A stretch of 64,000 nucleotides of DNA, taken from contig JBITNC010000001.1 in NCBI GenBank assembly GCA_050084985.1, positions 9,672,001-9,736,000 on the forward strand, read 5' to 3'. Below are positions 10,920-21,512 of this stretch, piece after piece (position 1 is the stretch's first letter; every line of letters begins with the position of its first letter). The notes beneath the pieces were generated by a model that saw only the letters and a program-made list of their open reading frames with translations, ran no database searches and was not told the origin of the DNA. Both the position numbers and the translations under genes were made by a program. This DNA is from Nageia nagi. Its lineage: Eukaryota; Pinophyta.

Positions 10920-13184
10920 CATGTTTAGTTATTTATAGGTTCCTCTAGGTCATCCTCCTAGACCTCCACCTTTACCACCTATTATTCCTGAGCCACATGT
11001 TCTCATTTTTTATAGGATGCCTCCACCTCCACCTGACACCTAACAGTTGGGCTGGATACTATTATGACAATTCACATATTACACCCCAGCCTAAGAGTTA
11101 TCCCTTGTCTTGTACTTTATGTGATCTTGAGCCTTTGTGTCATGTTATTTCTCATCATGTGCATCCCACTATACTTGATGTTCCTATGTCCCATTTGTAA
11201 CCTAAGGTTTCACATAGAGTCCATGTAGGGTAGGGGTCTCACTCATACTCTGTTGATCCACCACTATGACCATATTACTCTTCTTGTCCTCATGTAGTGG
11301 TGCCTTCATGAAAAGTATATGCTTATTGCCCTAAAGATCATCCTCATGCATATACTCATTCTAGATCCTTTGTACTCCATTATGATCCTGGGTACAATGA
11401 ATCTTCTCTTCATGCCTGATCCTCCTCGCTTGGACCACCTCAATTGTAAAGTTACGATGGGTTGTAGGAATCCTAGACTAAAGAGGTTTTAGATTGAAAT
11501 CCTCTACACATAGGACCTAAAGTAACCTTTGACATAAGATAATATGATCAATCATATGGGTAGGATTAGGATCCTCATTATGATGACCAATATGAGTAAT
11601 ATGATGATCAACCCATTAGTCAGGTTCTAAAGTAGCATCCTATTATTAATACCAAATCTCCCAACATGAATGATGAGATCTTGAGTAAGTTGAAGGACAT
11701 GGAACTTTGGGTTAGTGATCATGGTAAGGCTAAGTTGTCATACAATTCTATTTGTAATAAGCCCATCCATCCAAGTGTGCCAATGAAGATATTCCCTTAA
11801 AAATTTGAAATCCCAAAGATATATAAGTTCAAAGGGAAAGAGAATCCTAGAGAGCATCTTAGATAGTTCAAGTACTCTTGCTATATCATTAGTAATGATG
11901 ATGTACTCATGCTTAGGACTTTTCCTATGATGCTTGCAGGATAATATTTAGACTAGTACAATAAGCTACTATAGCATAACATCTATTCTTTTGATTAGTT
12001 AGCCAATAAGTTCCTTGATCACTTTGCCATAAACATATGTAAGAGAGCATCTATCACAAACTTGAGCAAGTTATCATAGTTTGATGATGAGTTTTTTTCA
12101 AATTACCTATGTAGATGGAGGGCCATTTTCATTGATATGTCATACACTCTACCTCAAGAGGATTTTTTCAAGTTGTTCTCCAAAAGCTAAAATAAACATA
12201 TCTCTTATATACTTAGGATTCAACAACATTGTACCTTTGAGGGGGCTTTATCTCAAGCTAAGCTGATAGAAGAGGCCAAGGTTTAGGATGGTAAGATCAA
12301 ACTTAGAAGAAGGAGAACAATAATCTAAAGTACCATGATAATGGAAATAATATTAGTACTTTGCATCAAAAATCATAGAGTAACCAAGTATCTCATCATG
12401 TACCTTAGACAAAACTAGTGGGTTAGTTAGGTCCTCCATGGCTGTACAAGGCCAATCCAACTTTGCAACCATAGGAACACGAAAGATCTAGGTAGAATAT
12501 TGATCAAAATAATCAACAAGATGCTTATAATCCTAGTAAACCTCAAAATCCAAGGTCATGAAAACCTTGGAATCCTTTGGGTGACCCAACTTTTAAAGGC
12601 ATAATTGGTCAATCTCCCCAAAATTAAGCCTAAGGATCCTAATTGGGAGAAGCCTGCTTGGTACAAGGATAATGAGTTTGCATTTACCATCAATAGAAAG
12701 GACATGATACTAATAAATGTAATTATTTGAGGAACATTATTCAAAGGTTAATCAATAATGGACAAGTATCAATAGGAAATTTAATGGCCCAACCTAACAG
12801 AAATCTAGGTATTTTTCAAGATTAATTGCCTAGGCATAACAACAATGTCAATCATATCTCTTCAAAAGTAATGCAATAGGTTAACCATGACTACAATACT
12901 AGGTAGAATAATAAGTTAGTGGGCTTTAGTGACATAGATTCAAATTACCCCTTTGTGATAGGCATTGATATAACCCTTGACTATGAGTTTATAGGTATCA
13001 TGGATCCACCCCTATCATATCATATTATATATGTTCATGACAGTAACATGATTGGTGTGGAAACTAGAATGGGTAGAGGTAATGATCAAGCACCTCCTCC
13101 TCCCCATAGGGAGGTGAGAATTCAACAGCCTTTGCCTCATACTAGAGTTCATATTTAGACCTAGGCTCCTAGAGCACTAATGAC
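10920..13184 (+). pseudogene. gag: Broken gag of element 3
   Basis: The N-terminal part is Pro/Tyr/His-rich (PPLPP and similar up to about 11400). The gag core at about 11750-12270 reads CNKPIHPSVPMKIFP, FEIPKIYKFKGKENPREHLR and later LPQEDFFKLFSKS, matching the element 1/5 gag core. A decayed zinc-knuckle-like segment (KGHDTNKCNYLRN) lies near 12690-12740. An open stretch of 79 codons at 12919-13158 contains a Pro-rich end. Frame breaks and stops are frequent. The segment stops at the element 2 insertion; the coding sense resumes at 26924 with the stretch just upstream of the protease. Confidence 0.75.
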
Positions 13185-15010
13185 TGTATATTAATACATA
13201 ATCACTACTCCAAGGTTTTTTGAAAGTATGATCACTTTCGGAGGTGACGTAAGCTAAGCATAATCACAATGGGTTTTAAGAATCATTTCTGAAAGTAATT
13301 ACTTCATTATGAAAAAAGAAAAGCCCCTCGAAGTTAATGTTGAGTAACCCGAGTTTCAGAAGAGATGACATCAGCGATTTTAAGCCTTAACCCAAAACTG
13401 GATCCCGTAAGTGATGAGGTCAGCGAGGAGTGATCAAATAGCTGGATCCGTGAGTAAAACATTCCGAAAGGATGAAGATGATGTCATGGGGAGGATGATG
13501 TTCACATTTTTGAATGAAACTAAGTCCCAGAAGTGATGAGGTCAGCAAGAGATAATCGAAGAAGCTGGAGCCCGTAAATTAAGTGTTTCGAAAGTAAAGC
13601 GTTCTAGAATAAGATGATGTTCACAATTTTGAATGAAATTGGGTCCCAAAAGTGATGAGGTCAGCAAGATATAATCAAAGAAGCCAGAGCCCATAAATTA
13701 AGTGTTCTAGAAGTAAAGCATTCTGGAATAAGATGATGATGTCATAGAGGATAAGATAGTCACATTTTGGTAAAGACTGGGTTCCAGAGATGATGAGGTC
13801 AGCAAGGGGTGATTAAAAGGCTAGATTCAGTAGATAAAGCATTTCAGAATGAAATGATAAAAGCTTGGTTGTGGAAAAGCCTAGGTTTCAGAGAAAGTGA
13901 GTAGAGCATTTTGGAAGTATGAAGATGATGTCACGGGTAGGACAATGTTCACATTTTTAAATGAAATTGGGTCCTAGAAGTGATGAGGTTAGCAAGAAGT
14001 GATCGGATAGCCAGAGCCAGTGAGTAAAACATTCTGAAAGTATGAAGATGATGTCATGGGGAGAATGATGTTCACATTTTTGAATGAAATTGGGTCCCAA
14101 AAGTGATGAGGTTAGCAAGGAGTGATCAAATAGCTGGAGCCAATGAATAGAGCATTCCAGAATGTAGATATGAGAACAACAAAGAGAGATCAAATAGCCA
14201 AAGCTAGTAAATAGAATATCCCAGAAGAGATAAGGATAGTGAGAAGTCAGATCATAGTCATCAAGAAGTTGTATCATCTACAATCTACCCAGTTTTGTAA
14301 TATTCTACCAAGTGGCATATGTAGGTAGTATCAGTTAAAAGAAGGCTAGAATCTTGAAGCTATTTTGTAAACATTTCTATTCTGCAATTCTTGTAACTAT
14401 TGTTGCTTTAGTATAAGTATATGAAAATAAAGTGAAAGAAGGGTCGAAAGTCCTAGTATTGCTCTTTACATTTGTTCTTGAAGACCTGTAGTTTTTATCA
14501 GTAATATGATACCATCTTGACCTTTCTTATCTAGCACTCGTAATTGTCATTCTTAATTTGGTTACATCGTGGCAGCTTAGCTTGTTTCTTGAATGGTAAT
14601 CATGAACTGCTAGTATAACTGTGTCTGCTACATGGTAGAGTAAAGCTGGGAAACTATTAGAGAGTGAGAGCTTGTACCATAGCTACTACACTAGATTCAG
14701 ACTAAGGTTTCAAACACTGTGAAAGCCCACGCTGAACTAGTTATCCACCTTTGCTTTCTCTCTTGTTACCCTAAGCCTTTTTGATTAAATTCCTTGCACT
14801 CTACTCCTTTTTATTTTCTTTCCTGTTACCCTAAGCCTTTTGCTTAAATTCCTCACACTTTACTCTTTATTTTCTTTCCTGTTACTTCTCCTACACCCAA
14901 TGTATAAGGAACTAGCCTTCTCCAGAGATCAGACTGTCACCATAGTCTGTTCTTGATTTACTTTGGTTAAGATTGTTCACGGTGCATATATTACACAATC
15001 CTAATCAATA
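13185..15010 (+). repeat. 5' LTR of element 2
   Basis: It starts TGTATATTAATACA and ends ...CCTAATCAATA, matching 25096-26923 throughout. An internal tandem array carries GATGAGGT(C/T)AGCAAG at about 13413, 13534, 13653, 13792, 13981 and 14104, mostly 120 bases apart. Octamers TGATGTCA or TGACATCA lie at 13366, 13479, 13737, 13926 and 14049, and TGACGT at 13245. Downstream (about 14750-14880) are two near-identical phrases CCTAAGCCTTTT...CTTTCCTGTTAC. A canonical TATA box was not pinned down, although TATAAGTATATGAAAATAAAG near 14410 is a candidate region. Confidence 0.92.
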
Positions 15011-15017
15011 GTATTTC

Positions 15018-15041
15018 TTTTTTGCATGCCCGGTGGGACAT
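15018..15041 (+). other. Probable degenerate primer-binding site of element 2
   Basis: The sequence TTTGCATGCCCGGTGGGACA follows the LTR after a short AT spacer. Plant gypsy elements often have TTGGCATGCCC(A/G)GTGGGAC at this place, as I remember it. Here the TGG is altered to TTG. Position and similarity support the call; the tRNA was not identified. Confidence 0.5.
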
Positions 15042-15158
15042 GAAGAAACTTATTAGTGACTCTATTGAAGCACTATCTATGGTATGTATTAAAGCAAATT
15101 ATTTGTAAATATCATATGTGCTTTTGAACCTGTCACTTTCTTTTGTGACCTAGAGTTT

Positions 15159-16700
15159 ATGTGGATAAGATCTAAAACTAGAGTAGCAAAAGAAGCACCA
15201 GATTTTAGAATGTTAGATACTCCTAAGAGAAAGACCCTAATCAAGTCCAAGTCTCTAAATAGTATCAACTCCCTAAAATCCTTTACCAAGCCAGAATCAT
15301 CCAATCTTCACACTAGAAATACCTCTCCTGAAATGGCTAATCTAGCTCAGAATATTTATCCGAAATGGGACAATGGGGTACCAATAGCCCTGGCAGTGTT
15401 GCATGACATCCCAGCAAATGTTTTCAAAACCCTTCCAGAGTTTGATGTGACTTCAGAGAAAATAGCTTATGAGCATTGTGTTGATGTAGCTGGCCTAGCT
15501 AAGATTCATAATATCTAGCATGTGGTGAGATTACTGGTTCATTCTTTCAAGGGAAAGGTCCTAGATTGGTACAGGGGCCTTCCTAATGGATCTATAACCC
15601 CTTGGGCTCAATTGGCAGAGCCCTTTATCTTGGAATTTAATGAATTAGGAGATCCTTTTTCCCTATTAACACAGTTCACTTCAATCAAAAGATATGAGCA
15701 AGAAAATATCCCTGATTTCAATATTAGATTCCAAAAAACTTGGATGAGAGTCCCAATGCCAGTCAAGCCTCAGCAATTTCAAGCCTTAATGTATTACCTG
15801 AGAGCCTTTCCTCCGGATCTCTCTCTGTAAATCCAAAATTTTGGAGTAAATACTTTCCCGAAGGTCTATAGATAAGTAGTATATGCTGGATCTTGTCTTA
15901 TTGCAATTGGAAAATTTCCAAGTCGCATGCCAATGCCTTATTTTCCATTAATCGCTCAACAAAAATTTTGAGACCTCAAGCAATTAGCTTGGCTCCACCA
16001 CTGGCCAGCATCCCCATTCCTATCCAACAGTGACCATCACCCTTGCCAATTCCTAGAGCTCCCTTGGCTTTAGTAGCCCCTTATCAGCCTAATATGAATC
16101 AAGGGGTAGCTTCATCAACGAAGATTTAGGAACTCTAAAACTTGTGTAGAAATATGGCAAACCAGATTACCCTTCTAAGCAGACAAAACAATGCAAGAAG
16201 ATATCCTTATCCTACTGTAGAAAAAGCTCAGCATGTGTTGAATGAAGATGTAAGCCAAGCTTCCTCTTCCGGGTCAGCCATGGGTTTGTGTTTGGCCTGC
16301 AATGATGCTCATGAACAAACCATGTGCCTTGTTTATCAGTATTAGGAGTATCTATCAAGAAGTGGGGGTATTCCTCCACCTGGTGTAGCTGATGATGTGA
16401 ACCAAAATGTGAACCTGATGAATTTTGCATCGGTGGATATAGGAGTTTTTGCTATGGAAACAAGATCAGGAAAAAGTCCCCTAGTCTCTAGCATTCTGAA
16501 AAGAAAAGTTGAACCCCAAAAGAGTTCCGGAGCAGTGTTTCCTAAAAGGCAAGATGCAGTTCTCACTTCTAAGGAAAAGATCCCAGAAAAGGAAATGGTT
16601 TCCCAAAAATTCCCATTTTCGAAAACCAAACTGACGCCCAAAGCCAATGATCAAAATCTCCAAAGGTTAAGGTTCCCTTCACTTACCAAGCACTAGAGAA
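15159..16700 (+). pseudogene. gag: Broken gag of element 2 with Pro-rich linker
   Basis: The gag core reads in one frame from 15159 with a single TAG at 15516: VRLLVHSFKGKVLDWYRGLP, then a WAQLAEPFILEF helix region and FNIRFQKTWMRVPMP, the retrotransposon gag pattern of a hydrophobic helix, DWYRGLP and W..L...F. A TAA at 15828 (element residue probably Gln) and a change of frame at about 15900-15965 break it. Downstream is a Pro-rich segment (IPIPIQQ, LPIPRAPLALVAPYQPN) and further linker in the pol frame to about 16700. The frame change moves gag (frame of 15159) to pol (frame of 16142); it may be decay or a former programmed shift. No slippery site was identified. Confidence 0.8.
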
Positions 16701-16885
16701 AAGATGATACTCTATAGCTTCAGGAAAAATTTACTGACAGATTTAGAAACAAAATTAGCAAACCTCTAGCTATCCTAGAGTTCAACATTATGGTAGAGCT
16801 AAAGAGAACTCCAGTGAGAGTGTCCTTATTTGAAGCTCTAAAAATTCCCAGATAAATTGATTTACTGAAAACATCTCTTATAGCA

Positions 16886-18300
16886 TTGAATGAAGGAATG
16901 GAAAGAGTGCTTAATCTTTTTGAAACATCAAAATATCTGGGGATGGGAAAGAATAAACCTCTAGCTTTTTACATGACTCTGGAAATCAAGGGATATGTAC
17001 TCCATAATTATTTGGTTGATTCTAGGGAAGCTATTACTATGATGCCTAAAGCAATGTGCGATGTAATGGGGTTGCCTATGACAAGAACATCCACTAGAGT
17101 ATTACAACTAGATTCCACACTTGTCAAAATAGTAGGAGTAATCAAGGATGTAGTCCTAAAAATACATAAGTGTCCCTCTGTAATTATTATTTAGGAAATT
17201 GTAGTTGTTGAGCTGCCCCCTTTGTTCAGGCTATGTCTGTCTAGAGAGTTTACAGCTAAGATAGGGGGTTATCTAGCAATGGATTACACTCATTATTTGA
17301 TCCCTTGTGGGAATAAGAGGGTAAGACTGAATAATGAGGAAATTTCTAAGTTTCATGTAGAGAAAAAGGAGGACGTTTGCACAAACTTTGGTGAATTGAA
17401 GGAATCAAACGAATTACTGGAAGAGCTACAAACCGAAGACCCTTGTAGTATGAGTATGCTCAACACCATCTACGATGTGGAGTTTGGAAATTATTGTTTA
17501 ATAGAGCTGAAATCTTTCATCCCAGAACTCACAAGGGAAGATTTCAAGAGAAATGAAATGTGGGAGATGTCTTTTGATGGGGCAAGATCCAAAAATGGAT
17601 CCGAAGCCGAGATTATCCTGACCAACCCAATTGGTAAGGTGCATAGATTTTCTTTCAGACTCACCTAGTTATGTTCAAATAACGTGGCTAAATATGAAGC
17701 TCTTTGCTTGGGACTAGAATAAGCTATCAAAATGAAAATTCAGTGTCTAAAGATCAAAGGGGATTCAAATTTGATCGTGAAATAAGTGACAGGTAAATGT
17801 TCAATCAAACATCATTATTTGAAAGCCTACAGGAATCAGGTTTGGGATCTATTTGAGCATTTCAAAGCATTACATATTTAGTCAGTTCTAAGGAGATTCA
17901 ACCAAGAAGTTGAAGCATTAGCACAAATGGGAGCCAGTTTTGATCCCACAAATGATTGGTTCCAGAGAAAGGGTGTTTAGCTCATTTTTAGGCCATCAGT
18001 TTCAGATAATGATTCCTTTTGGTAGGTTTTCTAGGATGAAGCTCAAATTAATCAGTTTTTATTACAACAAGCGGTATGTCATGCAGTAGGAGAAGAGGAC
18101 TCTAAAGTTTTCCAAGAACAAGACATAATTTAGCTGAATAACAATAAACTCCCTAAAGATTTGATTCCATTCAAAGGATTGTTCGATAGGAGTGACCAGG
18201 TAAAAAGAAGGGGTATGAATATAAACCCTGATAACTATAAAGAACATGAAGTTTTTCTGGGTAAGTCATTAAAAATTGGTATATCTAATACTCCATAATA
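16886..18300 (+). pseudogene. pol: Pol of element 2, part 1: protease and archaeal-type RNase H upstream of RT
   Basis: The protease-like part (16950-17330) has LVDSREAITMMP where a DSGA-type motif is expected: the Asp is kept, the Gly is not. It is followed at 17565-17960 by a ribonuclease H fold: MSFDGA (Asp at 17576), NVAKYEALCLGLE (Glu near 17692), KGDSNLIV (Asp at 17762) and EVEALAQMGASFDP, where the usual fourth Asp is replaced. This resembles the second, archaeal-type RNase H of Tat elements, but here it lies before the RT. A second, ordinary gypsy RNase H follows the RT. Both parts are in the same frame as RT and integrase; breaks are in-frame stops (TAG at 17192 and 17666, TAA near 17719). 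Confidence 0.8.
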
Positions 18301-18364
18301 GATTTAGGAAATTATACAATTATGTAGAACATATGTTGATGTTATTTCTTGGTCTTATGATGAT

Positions 18365-19834
18365 TTGAAGGTTTTTGATAAATCAGTGATACAACATACA
18401 ATCGAGTTGATAGATGATGCTAAACCGGTCAGACAAAAAAAAAGACCAGTAAACCCCAAGATCGAAGTTGCCATGAAGCAAGAGGTGCTGAAACTGTACA
18501 AGGCTAGGATAATTTATCCCATCAAGCATTCCACTTGGGTAGCCAATCTCATGCCTATCCGAAAGAAAAATGGTGAGATAAGGTTGTGTGTAGATTTCTA
18601 GGGTTTGAACAGAGTATCATTGAAGGATCATTACCCCTTACCTCCAATGGAACAAATACTAAATACTGTAGCTGGAGCTGAAAAGTTCTCTTTGATAGAT
18701 GGTTTCTTTGGGTATAATCAGATTTGGGTCCAGAATGAAGATCAGTTCAAAATAGCTTTTACAACTAAATGGGGCACATTTGCTTTTTAGAGAATGCCGT
18801 TTGGACTATCCAATGTAGGGGATACCTTTCAGAGAGCTATGGATTATGCATTTGGAGAGCTGGTAAATAAGAGTTTGTTGGTATACCTTGATGATATTAC
18901 TATTTTCTCTCATGATAGAAACATGCATGTTCAACATCTGGAGCAAGCCTTCATCAAATGTAAGAGGTATGGTATATCCCTAAATCCTAAGAAGTCTATC
19001 TTCGCAGTGGATGAGGGTAAATTATTGGGCCATGTCATTTCAAAAGAGGGATGGGCTATTGATCTGGATAGAGTTAAAGCTATAAATGACTTGTCTCTCC
19101 CGTCTAATAAGAAGTCTCTGAAATCTTTTCTGGGTCAGATTAACTTTGTCAAAATATTTATTCAAGATTTCTCAAACATTATCAAACCTATCACCCGGAT
19201 GCTAAAAAAAGATACTCCTTTTGTATGGACTGAGGAAGGTAAAGAATCTTTTCAAAAAATTAAGGTAGCAATTACAAAAGCTCCTGTACTGAGAAATCTA
19301 GATTTTAGCAAAGAATTTATTCTATACGCATATGGTTCAGATACTAGTGTTGTAGCCATTTTAACCTAGAAGTACAAAAGAAATGAAGAATATCCAGTCG
19401 CATTTTTTAGCTAGACTATGAACAGTTGTGAGGAAAAATACACTTTCATTGAAAAATAGGTCCTAGCTATTATGAAAGCACTCGGTAAGTTAAAACATTA
19501 CATTACTCAAAGCAGAATTTTGATTCTAACTATACACCTGGATGTTAGGTCTTATGTTATGCAGGGAGAATTGGGAGAAGAAAGACCCAGGTGGATTTCA
19601 AAAATTCTAAAATACGATGTGGAAATTCAGCCCACCAAGCTCATAACAGGAAGAGCACTTTGTGAGCAACTGGCAAAACCTATGATACCGGAAAGGGAGA
19701 TGGTATGCTTTGTTGAACAAGAAACCCTGGAATCCATACCTGCAGATACGACAAAGGATTGGATGGAACAATTTAGTGAATATTTTGAGATCAGAAAACT
19801 GCCAGGAAACATGAATGCATCCCAAAGAAGGTGA
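18365..19834 (+). pseudogene. pol: Pol of element 2, part 2: reverse transcriptase and gypsy RNase H
   Basis: RT copies element RNA into DNA. Visible blocks: DDAKPVRQKKRPVNP, MPIRKKNGEIRLCVDF, FSLIDGFFGYNQI, RMPFGLSNVGDTFQRAMDYA, the catalytic YLDD at 18884-18895, SLNPKKSIFAVDEGKLLGH, then SLKSFLGQINFVKIF and PVLRNLDFSKEFILYAYGSD leading into a gypsy-type RNase H with KLKHYI. In-frame TAG codons at 18599, 18788, 19367, near 19411 and near 19457 are the only breaks. Several fall where related proteins carry Gln (before RMPFGL; EEKYTFIEK-stop-VLAI). No frameshift occurs across this stretch. Confidence 0.88.
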
Positions 19835-19839
19835 TTCAA

Positions 19840-21025
19840 GATACACACCCAGAATTACATGGAGATAGATCAAATACTTTATAAGAGAAATCATGATGGC
19901 GTTTTGCTAAGATGTGTACCGGTGACAAAGTTAGCTAAGCTCATTGAAGAGTTTCATTCCAGAGAGTTTGGAGGTCATTACTTTGGATACACGACAGTGG
20001 GTAAGATCATTCAGGCGGGATATTACTAGCCCACTATGTTCAAAGAGGCTTTTGCAAAGGCACAAAATTGTGAGAAGGGTCAAAGGTATGTGGAAAGAAA
20101 GAGAAATGCAGCATTACCATCAGAACCAATCCAAGTAGAAGAACCCTTCCAACAGTGGGGGATGGATTTTATCGAAGTCATCAATCCAAACTCCTCTTCT
20201 GGACACAAATTCATCCTTACTGCTATAGACTTTTTTACCATATGGGCAGAAGTAGAGGCCGTAAAAGAGGTAAATTAGAAGACTATTTTGAAATTTGTGG
20301 AAAAGTTAATTACCAGGTATGGTGTTCCTCAAATGATAATTTCGGATAATGGTTTGGCATTCATAGGAGCTGAAGTTATTGATTTTGCTATGAGATTAGG
20401 TAACTATTGCAAAACTTCCTCAAATTATTACCCCCAGGGTAATGGTTTGGCTGAGTCCATAAACAAAAATTTGATTCGAAATCTCAAAAGAATAGTGGAG
20501 GATAATCCCTAGACTTGGCATGAAAAGCTCAATTAGGCATTATGGGTAGATAGGATCACAGTAAAGTCAGCCATTAAAACCAGCCCATATACATTGGTAT
20601 ACGGTAAAAGGGTAGTATTACCAAGTCATTTTGAGCTTTCGATTTTAAAAGTTTTGCAGGAATATGGTGAGGATTTTGAATCTCTCAAGGTTCAGATGAA
20701 TGAACTATTGCATCTAGAAGAGCTCCAGAATCAATCATATCAAGACCTCCAGAGAAAAAATGAAATAGTAAAAAGATGGTTTGATGGTCGAAAATCAACT
20801 CCAGATACTTTCAGAGAAGGAGATTTAGTATTGAAATGGGATGAGGATAGAGCTAAACCGGGGAAACACAAAAAATTTGAATCCATGTGGTCCAAACCCT
20901 ATGTAGTAGCTAAATGCATTGGGAAAAATGCCTTTGAGCTGGCAAAATTAAATGGGTGCAAATTGTCGATTTCAGTTAATGGACAGCACCTAAAGCGATA
21001 TAAGACCGCAAGCGCGGGACAATGA
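19840..21025 (+). pseudogene. pol: Pol of element 2, part 3: integrase
   Basis: Integrase inserts the cDNA copy. The N-terminal zinc-binding region keeps HSREFGGHYFG, but the first Cys of the Cys pair reads as Ala (AKAQNCEKGQR). The core shows WGMDFIEV, ISDNG and NGLAESINKNL, with 35 residues between the second Asp and the Glu, the expected DD35E spacing. The C-terminal part has SPYTLVYGKRVVLPSHFELS, then FREGDLVLKWDEDR and GQHLKRYKTASAGQ before a TGA at 21023. In-frame TAG at about 20028, 20276, 20510 and 20534. The frame is shared with RT. The C-terminal domain is fully open from 20594. Confidence 0.87.
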
Positions 21026-21512
21026 TTATTTTTGAAAAAAAATATGATTTTGTACACATATTGTAAATAGTGTGTCGTTTGCATTTATTTCAAGTTGTCA
21101 TTATGGTTGTCAGTTATTTATTAGTAACTTAGTGGTAGTTGTACTTTTGCACCAGTAGAATTGAAGTTTCCAAAAGGGTATGGAAAATCAAATCTTGGAG
21201 TTCCTGAAAAGAGTGCATAATATCAAATCAGTTATTAATGCTACTATCTGTGAGGATATTGTGCACGTTCCAAGAGATTGTGCATCAATCAATGAAAGGA
21301 GTTATAAAAGGACTAAGAGCACTACTCACCAAAATACCTAAATTCTAGAATTCATAAGAAGTATTGGCTTACAAATTTACGAAACTAGTATCTACTGCGC
21401 ATTGCCAGGAGCCGTGGAATATAGCGGAAGAATTCGAGTAAAGTAAAGTGTTGGTTAGGGGTGACAGAAGTAAGATAAGAAGACTTGATAAGCACAGCAC
21501 AAGCAAATAGAA
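21026..21512 (+). other. Spacer between integrase and accessory ORF of element 2
   Basis: About 490 bases without an ORF of note. It includes repeated AG-rich segments and stops in all frames. It could hold a splice acceptor or promoter for the downstream ORF; nothing specific was recognised. Confidence 0.4.
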
